Assembly: GCA_013423325.1 (NCBI GenBank)
Contig: BLJB01000039.1
Coordinates: forward strand, 310,001-374,000
Reading direction: 5' to 3'
Length of the DNA: 64,000 nt
Source of the DNA: Usnea hakonensis
Lineage: Eukaryota; Ascomycota; Lecanoromycetes; Lecanorales; Parmeliaceae
Below are positions 1-11,248 of the stretch, piece after piece. The position numbers were made by a program, and so were the translations under genes. Numbering within the stretch: position 1 is the stretch's first letter; each line of letters starts with the position of its first letter. A model generated the notes under the pieces. That model did no database searches and was not told where the DNA came from. It saw only the letters and a program-made list of their open reading frames with translations.

Positions 1-1
1 G

Positions 2-418
2 CCTCAATGGAAGGAGGATAGGCCAAGACTGATGCGGTTTATGGGGAGACCGGGGGATCTGACGCCCAAGGCCAGAATGATACAAGTGCTAGGCAAGGTG
101 TGGCCTTCGAGGTTTTCGTAAGTGTCGGTCTGATCAGGTCGTTCCTTTTGCTGACTAGGTCGATGTAGGAGCGAGCTACCGTTCGATCGTCATGACTGGT
201 ACGTACAAAGAATGAGCCCGGAAGGCCAGACGAGGGAGGTCAGATATGTGATTGATTACTACTCTGGGCCACCTGAGCCGACAGGAGAGCCAGTGTTCTT
301 CCTGGACGTAAGACCGGCAGTGGATGGACCCACTGCGGCGGCTGAGCGTCTGCTCAGGTGGAGCGGGGATGTTTGGTATAGGGCGAGTGGTGCGAAGATA
401 AGAGAACATACGGTATGA
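2..418 (+). CDS. CYC3: Holocytochrome-c synthase (cytochrome c heme lyase), 3' part
   Basis: Heme lyase of the mitochondrial intermembrane space that attaches heme to apocytochrome c. Only the 3' end lies in the window. Exon 2-117 encodes a stretch with RPRLMRFMGRPGDLTPKAR; a 51-bp intron (118-168, GTAAGT..TAG) follows; exon 169-418 gives ELPFDRHDWYVQR and then EVRYVIDYYSGP, ending DVRPAVDGP and a short tail. The LPFDRHDW and VRYVIDYY blocks are hallmark C-terminal segments of the HCCS family. The phase across the intron is intact. The 5' part lies left of the window, so I cannot tell the cytochrome c from the cytochrome c1 paralogue; the symbol is the generic fungal one. Confidence 0.88.
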
Positions 419-929
419 GAGATTGAGACTGAAAGGCTTCAGTTTCAAGTCAATGGCTCAGGGTGTTTGTGCTGATCCATGGTGTTTGATAAGCACTACC
501 GTCTGCACTGTATGTATAGTCTCAGCGCTTCTCTACTCTAACTAATCGGGCCCACAATGTAATTGACTAAGGTCATGTCAGAATCCTCGTTCCCTCGCTG
601 CTGTTCGATTCTGGGATTGTCAGATATACACTCATGCTGTCCGGAAGTAAAATCCTGGATAGAGCGAGTACACCGATAATCATTTCCATCTAGCTGGATG
701 ACTTTCGGCTGTTGGCATCCTTGCATTATCAAATGTTTCAGATCAGGGAGGCAGCCCTTTTCTTTAACACGTCCCTTTCGGTATTAGTGGCTTGGCATAG
801 GCCTATATCATTGGGCCATGCACTTCTCCCTACCTTACAGTCCAAGGACAACTACCTTTCGGAACGGTATCAAAATTAAAAGATATGCTCTTTAGTCGAA
901 GCCAAGTCCTCTTTATATTTTAGTATTAA

Positions 930-956
930 TCGCGACGAGCTGGTAGCTCGTCGTGA
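930..956. repeat. Strong inverted repeat (hairpin)
   Basis: Two 12-base arms (930-941 and 945-956) pair around a 3-base GGT loop with one G-T wobble; the core arm is CGACGAGCT. It sits at the left edge of an AT-rich block, which would suit the end of a decayed transposon or MITE, though no second copy is visible here. Confidence 0.5.
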
Positions 957-1225
957 CACAGACTCTTTTCACCTCGATCAGCAGAATAACGTATTCTACG
1001 AACCGAACTCAAGCTTAACGACCTCTATAAGACCTAAGCCTATTTATATTGTTAGGAGTTTAGGAAAGGTCTTATTAGTCGTCTATTTTATGGCCTTCCT
1101 AGTCTTCATATTCTTGTACGATCTATCCCACTCACGTCTAGCCTCTTAAGGTATCTTCTTAAGCGTCTAATTTCCTATAGTAAGTAGACTTATTGTCGTT
1201 GTCTATTAATTTTCTAGTAAACTAA

Positions 1226-1520
1226 ATGCCTACTTCGTCTTTACCTCCCGGACCTTTTGGTAAACCCTCCTGCCATCATTTTCGTCACTTCAGTCTTTGG
1301 ATTCTTGACCTTGGTATTCGTGCTCCATGGGATTCGCTTAGCCGACAAATTCCAAGACCAGATCCTGGCCTTCGGTGTCATCTGCGGGTCTATCCTGTGT
1401 GGATTCTTGTCCCTACAAGAAGCTGTGTCGGCATTCAAGATCATGCCCGGAACTATTACAGCAACCTTGGCAATCAGTCTGATGTTTCATCTGTTTCTTG
1501 ATTGGTGGTCCAATGCCTAG
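1226..1520 (+). pseudogene. Possible broken small membrane protein
   Basis: The frame 1257-1520 encodes about 87 residues with three hydrophobic stretches (near IIFVTSVFGFLTLVFVL, ILAFGVICGSILCGFL and TATLAISLMFHLFL) but has no ATG. An ATG at 1226 opens MPTSSLPPGPF in a different frame, which would join the hydrophobic part if one base near 1258-1260 were extra. This looks like a three-helix membrane protein disabled by a frameshift, or one with a sequencing error. I recognise no family. It could also be a chance frame. Confidence 0.3.
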
Positions 1521-2359
1521 ATTGGATACCCTACTCAAAGGAGGCGTGGAGAGGCATATCGGGAAGGGCGGAAGATCTCGAATCGGTCATCCATGCTCTC
1601 CAGTAGACACTGCTGCATTGATGTCAGGAATAGAGGACTATGACACTAAGACTCTTAGCTACAGATATCTAGAGCTGCTCTCCGAGAACCATCCTTATAC
1701 TCTGAATTCCTCTGTTAGTCCCCATGTCGAATTGTGTTGTGTTGCATGAAGAGAGACTTTGATATCCGGTTGGGTCTGCTGAATCGTGCACCTGCCATAC
1801 GATGGGATCTATATGGCGCTTTACTTACATCAAGCTTCTCATCATTCATTCCCAAAAGGCTAGCTCTTTCGAAAGTTCACCATATCCAAAGTTTCCGGGA
1901 CTTTTGTAGCAACTACCAGGTTTTTTGGCGACGCTCATACCCCCTTATACAATTTTCACCCTCAATGCATGACTTTTGCTAGATTCTCATCCTTATCGCT
2001 TTCCCCTATAGTCAGCTAGCCTTAATACGGCAGCAAATGAACGACAAGTCAGTCACCCTGCTGTCCGGGGAGAATGAGAACAAAGATGGTACAAACAAGG
2101 ACTTGGTGTCTTGTCTCTTTGTTACATATACATATATATTTGTTACTTTTCTAGATCATGTCTCAATCGCTAACACAATGGCTTTGACATCCCGGATCGC
2201 ACAATACAATGGCCATTACATTACTTGATACCTCCGAGTGTTGTACTCCTCAAATCTTGTCCTTTTATATCTCTCTTCTACATTATTCAATCTGACCATC
2301 CTTCAACTTCTTCGATTCAACTTGCAAAAGCCCTTCATATTAATCCAGTCATCGGTATC

Positions 2360-3571
2360 ATGTCATCTACATTCTCATTCTCAGGCACCTCCATGACAGC
2401 CAACCAGGGTAGATCAATCAACTTCATCTGCTTCCGCGCTCAGGAGTTCGAGACCGAGCAAGTGAACATCGTCGACTACACCAAAATCCTTCTGAGTCGA
2501 AATGTGCCTCAAGGCATCCGCTTGAGCCAAGAAGAGGTCAATCAGCTGTTCGAGGCAGATGTAAGAGCAACCTACGATGTCGAAGACCCAAAGTGCCAGT
2601 TTTTGTTGCAACAGAAAACATGTCCGCTAATCATGGATTTTTGGGAAAAGTACAAGGAGCCTGGGAAATTCTTATCTCGCAAATCGAAAGAAGCGAGAAC
2701 GAGCTTCCGTGCCGTACCTCGTGACAGACAGAACCAGAACAAAGGCCACATTTTACTTGGCGATGGCATCACGAAGGTGCTTATCCCTGACATCGGACTT
2801 CTCTCCCTGCACAATCTCAGCTATCTCGACGTTATCTTGAAGGTCTACCAAGCGAACGGTAGCGATCACATATTCGAAACTAGCATGGGTCGCGTTTGGG
2901 CGGGCATTGTGAGTAATGTTTTCCACTTTGAAGTCGAGAGCGTGAAGTTCGCTAAAGTAGCTGAGACGATCTCGAAGGACGTCAAAGATTACTGGAGAAG
3001 GGTGAGCGACTATCGGATGACTTTACGACAACAACGAACCCGGCCTGTGGCAGCGGATTTCTTCAATGATTATCCCATTCAAACGCACGGGCAGGAAGAC
3101 CGTATCTCTAGCCCAGCCAGCCAGTGGCGCTCGCAGGCAAACGGGCCGTATACAACAATGGTGGACATGGAACCAATTTTCGAAAGCGAGGAGCAGCATT
3201 ATGCAGGTTTCAATCCCCATTTCCGCGTTCCCTTCCGACCAGGAACTCCCCATGACACAAACGACACCATCATGAACATGTCAGATCAATCTCAACCATA
3301 CGACGTCCAAGCTTCAAACAAGCATAGCCAGCCGTCAGCCCCCTACCAGAGTGAGCCTTACAACGCTGTCGAAACGCAGGCGCGCTTTCACGGACCAGTG
3401 CTGACCAATCAGACTCTCCCAGCAGCAGATGGGCGTGAAGTCGGAGGTGCGGCACTTTCTCGCAATCCACATATGCCAAGTGTACACTCTATGCAACAGT
3501 ACCTGTCTTTGCAACCGCAGTCATCTCTTCCGATCCGTCCGCGCCACTACCACGAAAACCAACCCCAGTAA
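2360..3571 (+). CDS. Hypothetical protein, 403 aa
   Basis: Single-exon gene. The reading frame is open from about 2225, but the first ATG is at 2360 (MSSTFSFSGTSM). The first two thirds look folded: NFICFRAQEFETEQVNIVDY, then VILKVYQANGSDHIFETSMG and DYWRRVSDYRMTLRQQ around residues 160-250. The last third is low-complexity, rich in Q, P, S and H, and probably disordered. There is no signal peptide or membrane helix. I do not recognise a domain; it may be a lineage-restricted protein. Its neighbours give no functional clue. A T17 run lies 190 bp downstream, in the 3' flank. Confidence 0.65.
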   Translation: MSSTFSFSGTSMTANQGRSINFICFRAQEFETEQVNIVDYTKILLSRNVPQGIRLSQEEVNQLFEADVRATYDVEDPKCQFLLQQKTCPLIMDFWEKYKEPGKFLSRKSKEARTSFRAVPRDRQNQNKGHILLGDGITKVLIPDIGLLSLHNLSYLDVILKVYQANGSDHIFETSMGRVWAGIVSNVFHFEVESVKFAKVAETISKDVKDYWRRVSDYRMTLRQQRTRPVAADFFNDYPIQTHGQEDRISSPASQWRSQANGPYTTMVDMEPIFESEEQHYAGFNPHFRVPFRPGTPHDTNDTIMNMSDQSQPYDVQASNKHSQPSAPYQSEPYNAVETQARFHGPVLTNQTLPAADGREVGGAALSRNPHMPSVHSMQQYLSLQPQSSLPIRPRHYHENQPQ

Positions 3572-4160
3572 GCAAGATTTGCAGCGGCGCGGGCATACTC
3601 GTGACTCATGACCGGCCAACCTGTGCAGAAGGATATTCATGGTACGAACAGCCATGCTTCAACACAGGGGCGGAAAACAGCTTGAAATGGAAACGTGATG
3701 GATGTCAGCACACGGGTTTGAAAGGAAGTCTGAAAATGTACTTTTTCTGCTGCTTCTGCTTTTTTTTTTTTTTTTTCCCCAGTGGTCTTAGATAGACAGT
3801 CGCTTGAAAAGCACAATAGACCCCACAAACTTGCAAACAATAAACTTCTCTCCATCCCCCACTTTCCTGAAGACAATGCAGAGATGCGAAATTTCAATGC
3901 TCATTCGTTACTCAGAGTAGGCACATAATGAACATCAGTGTACTAAGACTTAATAAACATAGATACGCGTACATGTACTCGTGCTTTTCCCTAAACATAA
4001 GACCAAAACTTGTTTCACCTGAAAGTGTAAAAATGATGAATAAACAACAAAATATATATTTGTAACTTTTATCTGGCGAAACCCCATTTTCGCACCGTCC
4101 CACACCAGTTACTTACAAACACGCCGCTATATTACATAAAACGCCACACCCTCTTACCTA
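3572..4160. other. Convergent 3' spacer
   Basis: 589 bp between two convergent gene ends. It holds a T17 run (3760-3776) and otherwise AT-rich sequence typical of 3' untranslated regions. I see no gene. Confidence 0.6.
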
Positions 4161-6047
4161 CTAAACCTGCCCCACCAATACCTCTTCCTTCTTCACCGTA
4201 ATCTGCCGACAAAGCTTACTCCGCCTCCTCAGCGCGCCTCCGAAGCTCAGCAGCAGAAACGGCACCACGGCCAACGCCAGCGTCAAAAACCCCAGCAAAC
4301 TAGACGCCCAGTTCACTCCGAGCGCCGTATACATAGGCTGCGCGAGCAGTGGGAGGAGGGCGCCGAGGGTGCTGCGCATGATGGCCGCGGAGGCGAGGGC
4401 AGAGGCGGTGAGGGTACCGTAGCCGTCGGAGAGGTAGCTTGTTAGGGCCATGAAGATGATTTCGATGCCCATGCCGTAGGGGATACCGGCGAGCATGGGG
4501 ATGATCCAATGGGTTGTAGGGCGAGCTGACCAGCCCTGTGGTGAGAGGGTGGAGGTTAACGTGAGGGAGAGTTAGATGCTGGGAGAGATTTGACGTACGA
4601 GCCAGAATAGGGAGATCGCGCATAGAGGACCGCCGATACATGCGAGAGGCATGCGCCGGTATTCCTCGTTGAGAGCCCAAGGTGCGTTTCTGGCTTTCGC
4701 CCGCTCGAGATAGCGCTCCCACCACATGACAAGGATGATGTCGAGACAGGCCCCGATTGGCACTTTTCGAGGTCAGTAGCAGACTCGAGTACATAGATCT
4801 TTGGGACTCACTGGGTATGAAAGCAAGGGCAGACATGCCGGTGCTCATTTGATACACTCCTAAGGGACTTTTCAGCCATTGCACCCCAGACTAATAAAGT
4901 GGCTCATACAATCAGCCGAGAGACGAGGTGATCTTACCTCCAAAGATGATCGGATATGCTTCGAAGAATAAATAGAAGATGGCATATACCATGGCCATAA
5001 AAAGGGAGGTGGCCAATACGATGGGCTCAGAAAACATGCGGAAGGGGCGAATGAGGGCGACTGATAATGTCTTTCTCAAGCTTTGCTTGTTCGATACAAG
5101 AGGCGCTGGTTTGGCCGACCTTCCAACCCAAAATCTGGTCGCTCGGGCATGTCGAGTATGTAGCACCGGTCCATATGTTTCTGAACTTTTTAGAGAGGTG
5201 CTTCAAACAGAGTACGAAGAATTGAACCTACCTGGCAAAAACAATAGAGGGATAAACGATACACCAGCTAACAGTAAAGCGACCCAGTATTTGCGTCTCC
5301 AACTAGCGGGCGAGACAAAACCAGCGATGATAGGTCCACTTGCAGGTCCAATATTGAGGACCTAGCGGAACCTAGTCAGTCGACGTTGCGAAAATGATGT
5401 GTGGGGCCAACATGCAATCATCTGAACCATTATGGCAAGGCCGCGATGCGCAGGGTTAGAATAGAGGTCTGCACAGATTCCTCCTCCCAAGGTGTACGGT
5501 GCAGCGGCACACAATCCAACGAGGAAGCGAAACACGAGGAGCGCTGGCCATGTAGGCGCCATCGCGCAACCAAGTGTGAAAGCAGTATAACCAGCAAAAC
5601 TTGCAATCATTATTGGCCGTCGACCATACATCTCGCTTAGAGGGCTGAACAGCAAAGGTCCGAACACGTAACCGATCAAGAATACTGATATTGGAAGGGC
5701 ATATTGTTGTTCGTCAGTGACGTGAAAATAATCCGCAGTGTAGAAGACGGCTCCACCTGGAAGTGAAGAGGCAATAGCTGAATTGAGGACGATAAGGAAG
5801 CATATGGTAACGGCGAACAACTTCTTGGCCTTTGTGTATGGTTAGAAATGTGTGTACTTGATATCGGTAGACCTACCGACGACCAATCCTCCACGCTCTC
5901 CGACTGGCATTTATTGAAGTCGATGAGGGCCTTCTCATCTTCATTAGTCCCTTTAGAATAGACCGAGCACCTCATAGACCAGTGCTCAAAATCGAATTTG
6001 GGAAGACGAAATTCATCGATGCTTGGGACGATGCTTGGTCTAGACAT
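4161..6047 (-). CDS. MFS transporter, DHA1-type drug/polyamine:H+ antiporter family
   Basis: Plasma-membrane efflux carrier of the major facilitator superfamily, 514 aa, about 12 membrane helices. Exons on the minus strand: 6047-5877, 5829-5416, 5361-5232, 5180-4938, 4859-4812, 4762-4599, 4535-4161. The cytoplasmic N-terminus (1-57) ends EDWSS; helix 1 starts near KKLFAVTICFLIVLN. The MFS loop motif SPLSEMYGRRP is at 119-129, followed by FRFLVGLCAAAPYTLGG and RGLAIMVQMIVLNIGP, a layout typical of fungal DHA1 pumps. The short exons join with correct phase through ETYGP and FIPMPIG. The intron 5362-5415 needs a GC donor. An upstream in-frame ATG at 6212 could add 55 residues. Substrate cannot be predicted; no metabolite cluster surrounds it. 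Confidence 0.88.
5362..5415 (-). other. GC-AG intron in the MFS gene
   Basis: On the minus strand the intron begins GCATGT and ends CCGCTAG, with a GACTGAC branch-like element. Removing it joins MVQMI to VLNIGPASGP in phase, with the spacing expected between the RG and GP landmarks of DHA1 transporters. No GT donor gives an open frame. Confidence 0.7.
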
Positions 6048-7902
6048 ACTGATGAGTATCCCAGGTTCAATCCAACGAGACGAGGTCGCTGTTGGCGGGG
6101 TCAGCCCACCTTTTGATTTTCCCCTTATGTATGCGTCCTCGACAACGATACGTGCAGTGCTCCTCGTAGCATTAGCTTCAGAAGATCTCAATATACGCTT
6201 ATGGATTTGCATTCAAGCGCTCTCGCGGTGCTCATCTCCTCATTATTATGAAGCTAGTGTTCTCCCATCATACGCAGACACTTGCATTAGTTGTTTGTTT
6301 CTGTGACATCGGTGGCTTGCCTCTTAGCTGCGTCAGCTTCATGAACATGTTGCTTGCTCGGCACAGAAATTAGAGCCGCATGCCGTTCCCGTTGGCCATC
6401 AATAGTGGTGGTCAATGCTTGGGAACCGTTGGCAGGCCGCAGTAGTCATATGTACGCCATGACTTCTCCAAAAGCGCTTATGCAGTATTATTGTCGGATA
6501 AAATTTTACCAGGGCCACAGTTGCTTCGTTGGGCAAGTTTCCCCAGAATTTCGGTAATGCACAGACATAAATATAGAAGATCTGGAGATTAAATCATCTG
6601 CGGCTCGTTGCTCGGATCTATAATAATAGAATTGCCGTCAAAATGAAAGCATAATTGGGTGCCTGACGAAAGCCTCAATTTGGAGATGTACCACTGGCCA
6701 TCATCGTCGATCCATAACATGAATGCCTGAGGGTATGTTCACCGCTTAGACTCGTGAACAGCTTCAGCATGTTGGCTCTGAGATAGTAACAGTCTAAAAT
6801 CAGCAGAGTTGATCTGATCTCGTTCATAGCAACTCTTTCGTGCTCCCGTGGATCTGACCACCAATGACAAATGATGAGCTTGAGAAAGTCGAAAGCTGTC
6901 TTTTTTCGTAGGTGATCTGTCATATTTCAGCATGACAGCTTCGAACATCCTCGTATCCAGAAGAGCGTGAGATAGACTTTGGAGATGTGGCCTAGGTATG
7001 TAGCAGAGGCCTCGTCTTTTTGAACGGTACCAAAGAAAAAAATACAAGAAGAAGAGACATAGTCACTGCGCGAGGTACTGCAAGCGTCTCCCAAGACAAC
7101 GTTGGCGGAAGAAAGTCGCATTCACAGCGAGATCAACGTCCTAAGGTTTGTTTGTGGCATTTCCATTAGCCTCCAAAAAATCGTCTCGTCTAGAAGAACA
7201 GATTGAATGTGAGATGAATTAGTAGAAGAACAACGACGCTGAGACATACGTTGTATCTGAAACAAACTTAATCTCTTGTGGCCGTGCTACACGGGAATCG
7301 GACCTCAAAAAGAATATTCCTATATTCCATGATCCACCTAGGCCCCTAGCCCTACTCTCGGAAAGCGAGCCTTGGGCCTCAGACTACTTGGTAAGAGCTC
7401 GTTTATTGAGCCACAAGAGCGTTTTCGGGCAACATCATTGCCAAAAGCCCTCTAATATTTGGTCAAATGCGGGTGCAAATCTGAAAGGAATGCGCATAGT
7501 ACTGTTCAGCCAATCCTTCAGCCGAGAGAGATCTCGGCGCTGAAGTCTTGACGACCAGGAGTCTTTGTAGTCCCATTTTCAGAAATGTCGAAAAACAGAT
7601 GGAAAGAGATGAGCCCGGTAAGGATAGAATCCCATCCTCGATTGGTACCATAACTTAGAGAGAGAGTTTCAGATCCTGGACCACCACTTTTGGTAATAAT
7701 TGACCTAAGACTTTGCTCCCTTGGCCTCAATATATTTCTTGCCAGGCTCGGGTCTGATGGCTGACACCTACAAGATGCCCACGCTCGAAGAATCACACAA
7801 GTGTAAGGACTTGACGAGAAAAGTCTTATGCGGTAAAGCTCTCGGCCCTAAGTGCCAGTCAGATGAACTTTATAAGATGCTCGAGACGCTGGCTGACAGG
7901 CA
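6048..7902. other. Intergenic spacer, no supported gene
   Basis: 1.85 kb between the MFS start and the hydrolase stop (both minus strand). Short frames occur on both strands (for example around 6675-7120 minus and 7721-7918 plus), but none has recognisable domains or consistent splice signals. Confidence 0.5.
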
Positions 7903-8981
7903 TCACTGTTCATCATAATCGCCTCTCTCAACTAGACTGATGACTCCGGCTACGACTTCGTCGATGATACTCTTGGCCTGCAGCCCATCGATCCATACAC
8001 TAGGTATCGCCTCAATGCCATACCACGCCCCAGCTAGGCCACCGTAGACAGCACCAACAGTATCAGCGTCATCACCTAGGTTTACGACTTTCAGAGCTCC
8101 TTCTTGAAAAGTCGATGTCGAAAAGAAGGCCCAGAGCGCCGCCTCGAGCGTGTGCACCACATAGCCGGAGCTTTTGATCTCGGAGTCCGGTGTGTGGACG
8201 AAGCGTTCATAGCTGGTTTCGAACTGGTCGTCTCTGCCATCCTTGCACCTATTGAATGTTGTCTGTAGAATCTTTGAGGTGAAAGAAAACTCTTGGAGAG
8301 CAGTGAAAAGTTCGGCCTTAGTGACACTGGGATTGCTCATGACGAGTGTGATTATCTTTGTATAGACTTGGCACGCTTCTTGGCAAGTAGGATGGGGGTG
8401 TGTTGGCGTAGAGGCCAGAGCGGCGAACTCTTGAGCAAGCACCGGAGAATTGTGGTAGATAAGTGGAATGGGAGCGCAGCGCATAAGGGAGCCGTTGCCG
8501 CACGATCTCTGCGGGACCAACGTCAGTGGGCGAAAAAGAATGAATCTTCGGGTTGGCCTACCGCATGGTTCAATCCTCTATCAACCAGGCTCTGGTAATA
8601 TCTGAGCTCCGAGGGATTGATACTCCCGACTTTTCTCGTTGACTCTGACCATATCTCCAGCGAATGTCTGGTAGCGTTCCCAATATCAAAACACTTGGAC
8701 GTGGCGCTCATGTAGCCTCTCTGATACCAATCCACGTATTTTCTGATTTGGTCGTGGATAACAAATATCCCAGCTGTCTCCACGAGAGATTGTGCAAGGC
8801 ATAGCATCGTCGAAGTGTCATCCGTCCATGTCCCGGGCTTTAATCCAAAGTTCGCGTTAAACCGATACGAGGTTACAGGAGCGAAGGTGCCTCGTCGATG
8901 GAACTCAACCGGGCCGCCAAGGGCGTCAACAACTGCGGTACCATAGAGGGAGCCACGGATGCGTGAGGAAGTGGATGCCAT
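7903..8981 (-). CDS. ADP-ribosylglycohydrolase family protein
   Basis: Predicted Mg2+-dependent hydrolase of the DraG/ARH family, removing ADP-ribose from proteins or related conjugates; 341 aa. Exons 8981-8562 and 8508-7903, with a 53-bp GTAGGC..GCAG intron joining GLNHA to RSCGNGSLMRCAPIPL. Diagnostic motifs: SLYGTAVVDALGGPVE at the N-terminus, TWTDDT at 51-56 and GDDADTVGAVYGG starting at 285; the acidic residues of these two blocks form the binuclear metal site. Length and motif order fit a single-domain ARH fold. There is no signal peptide, so it is probably cytosolic. No neighbouring ADP-ribosyltransferase was seen. Substrate specificity cannot be read from sequence. Confidence 0.92.
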
Positions 8982-9460
8982 ATTCTTGGTAGTGTTGATG
9001 TGAAGAGGTACAAATATGTTCGCTATTGCTGCCTGGCTCCCCGGGGGGGGGCTTAGCCTGGGTCGAGCCTGCGGCCAAGCTGAAATTGCATCTCAAGCTG
9101 TGGTCTGAGGGCCATTTCATCGGGAGACTTCAAGGTCATATCTTTCAGATACTCACATCGAAAGAAACGCCTGCTTGGAATGAATAGATTGACAGAGCAG
9201 AAAGGATTTGCCCAGAAAGGTTATAGGATTTGTGCAAGCTGCATTAAATTATGCACACTTTTTTTAGCGGACTTCCCATTTTCAATGTTTACTTAGTACA
9301 GGCACAGAAGTGACTGCTTGTGCTCGCCATCAGTGTACCACAGAAGATGTTTTTTGATCAAGCAGGCTGGCTCATATCACATCCCATCCCGAATCCCATC
9401 CTTGAGTCTTGGGAGCGCCATCGTCTCACCAACCCGAGCACTCCGGGATTCCGCCTTTTT
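8982..9460. other. Intergenic spacer
   Basis: 479 bp upstream of the ARH gene and downstream of the next minus-strand gene. It includes a G9 run near 9043-9051; nothing else is recognisable. Confidence 0.5.
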
Positions 9461-10642
9461 TCAAAGACTTATTTTTTGTCCGACCACTCCATGGTCGATG
9501 AAACACAGGATTGGCGACAGGTTCCAGTATAGGTTTCCAAAGAAGACCGCACGGGAAAACATTACTTTTGTGCCCATTGCATAGTTCAGTTCTGGATCAC
9601 TGTGTGTTAGTGTGGTGAAAAGCAGTGGCATCTTTCAGCTTACCTCTTCGGCTCAATCGTGCCTTCCAGATCCAAAGTCATCCTCTGGTGCCAAGAAGGT
9701 GGTTCTTCGCGCAAGTCCTCCACTGTGAGCTCTATACACCAGGACCTTACGTTGGACAACCTCTGTAAAGGATCGAGAATCCCGCTACTCAGTAAGATGT
9801 CCGCTATCTGGATATCGCCTTTGTGCCATATCTTTCTCCGCTCAATCCAATGCGGCGTTTCAAGATCCTCGACGGGCGATTGGTGACCAAGAGATTGCTG
9901 ATCTGTATCAAAACAAACCATCACAGCGAGGTCTACATCCACGTGGTCTACCCACGAACACTCGGCCAATAGCCGAACGAAGTCTTCAATTATGGATGAT
10001 GTTTGGAATGCATCAGTCAACTGTTGATGCCATGCAACGGGTATCTTTCCGGTCTCTTCATCGTACCTCCAGCTTATTGGTAGCATTCTATTGAACTTCG
10101 CTGTGAGCAGAACCTTTGAGAATTTGGCCGATCCTTGGGGCTTCGTGACGCCATCCTCCAGGGGTGGATGGTAAATGACTTCGAAAGACTCATCATCATC
10201 ATCGGACTCCGCGTAATTGTATGCCTGAGTGTCACCCTCGAGAGGCTTATATCTCCAAATCCCTTTGTGAGGAACCACCATTCCGAGGCCCGAATAGAAG
10301 ACTGGAAAAGCCTCAAAATAGATCTGGTGGTTCGCCCTCAACATCTCAGGATGTCGACCCATACTAGTGAGTTCTTGCATGGCAGCGGATTGATCGACTA
10401 AGGGTCGTTGGGTCCTCGGACTCTCACACCCGCTTTCAAAATGAGGAAGACTTAGATGAGGACCCCTCAGAAAGCATCCATCTTCTGGGGCTTTTTCTCA
10501 AAGAGGTAATGATATATCCTCAGTCTGATCTCTGTTTGCTCGAATTGGTATTTGTTCAAGACCTGGCCTTGGCGATATGGCACTCACCTGGTGGGATGTT
10601 TAAGAACCTGCATATCTGGTCCACAGGAGGGATGGAAGTCAT
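9461..10642 (-). CDS. Hypothetical fungal protein (DUF7730/2EXR-like)
   Basis: Exons by my reading: 10642-10588 (MTSIPPVDQICRFLNIPP), 10496-9644 and 9599-9461. The first intron (10497-10587) has a GTGAGT donor and keeps phase. The body contains RHPEMLRANHQIYFEAFPVFY, which resembles the 'CRQIY.EA...LY' landmark of the large F-box-associated/DUF7730 families of ascomycetes, then an acidic stretch (ESDDDDESFE) and WIERRKIWHKG. The last intron (9600-9643, GTAAGC, CTAAC, ACAG) skips a TAA at 9640 and adds a 46-residue tail ending GVVGQKISL. If it is not spliced, the protein ends at 9640 with 303 aa. Function unknown. Confidence 0.6.
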
Positions 10643-11248
10643 TTCGAGTGCGGCCAGCTATGCTTTTGGCTTAAGACGCTGCCGCTTAAGAAGGTCTGAG
10701 GTCACAGAAACAGACTTGCACTAAGGGGTGTTTTATCGAGAGATATAACGCGGTAAGAATAAGAGTATTTATGCGCTACTAGCTATAATGACGTACTGCG
10801 ACAACACCTTAGACGGAGTGAATATGACTTTGGAGTCATACCATCGAGAAAATCAGTGATAACATTGCTATCTACACGACCGTTCTCTCTTATTCATTAT
10901 CTGGACAATGCCCTCAATATAAGAACTCTCCATGACACAAGATTTAGCATGATTGGTCAATAGCTAAGCTATGTGTTGATCTATGATCTGTGTCTGTAAT
11001 TAGCGTTACCGCAGTCTTGGAAAAAGCATTGGCTCAAAGAGCTCTCTGGTGGTTTGAGCCAATGAGCTCATGTCTCATGAGAATTATGAGAAGGGTGCGA
11101 CATGGTCTGTAGGAGCATAGTGCCAGGTTATTAACCAGCTAAATTTGGTATGCTAGGTAGCTTACAACTGCCTCCAAAGATACAAAAAGCATTATCGCAA
11201 AGATTCGTCAGACTGATTCACAAGATCGCCGGTACAAAAAAAGCAGTC
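10643..11248. other. Intergenic spacer
   Basis: 606 bp between two minus-strand genes, moderately AT-rich. It contains a GGCTCAAA/TTTGAGCC inverted pair near 11030-11062 that could fold; no gene seen. Confidence 0.45.

Larger units (their letters stand above)
419..2359. other. Intergenic spacer with AT-rich block
   Basis: About 1.9 kb with no convincing intact gene. Roughly 880-1225 is rich in T, A and TA steps and reads like decayed repeat DNA. It contains a 12-bp-stem hairpin (930-956). At 1226-1520 lies a broken membrane-protein-like frame, listed separately. The rest up to the orphan gene at 2360 shows nothing I recognise. Confidence 0.5.

Noticed and set aside
4300..4884. 194-residue minus-strand frame overlapping the MFS gene
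   Set aside because: Out-of-frame reading of MFS exons; the spliced MFS model explains the region with conserved motifs.
6675..7121. Overlapping minus-strand frames of 64-102 codons
   Set aside because: No family resemblance and no consistent splice joins between them.
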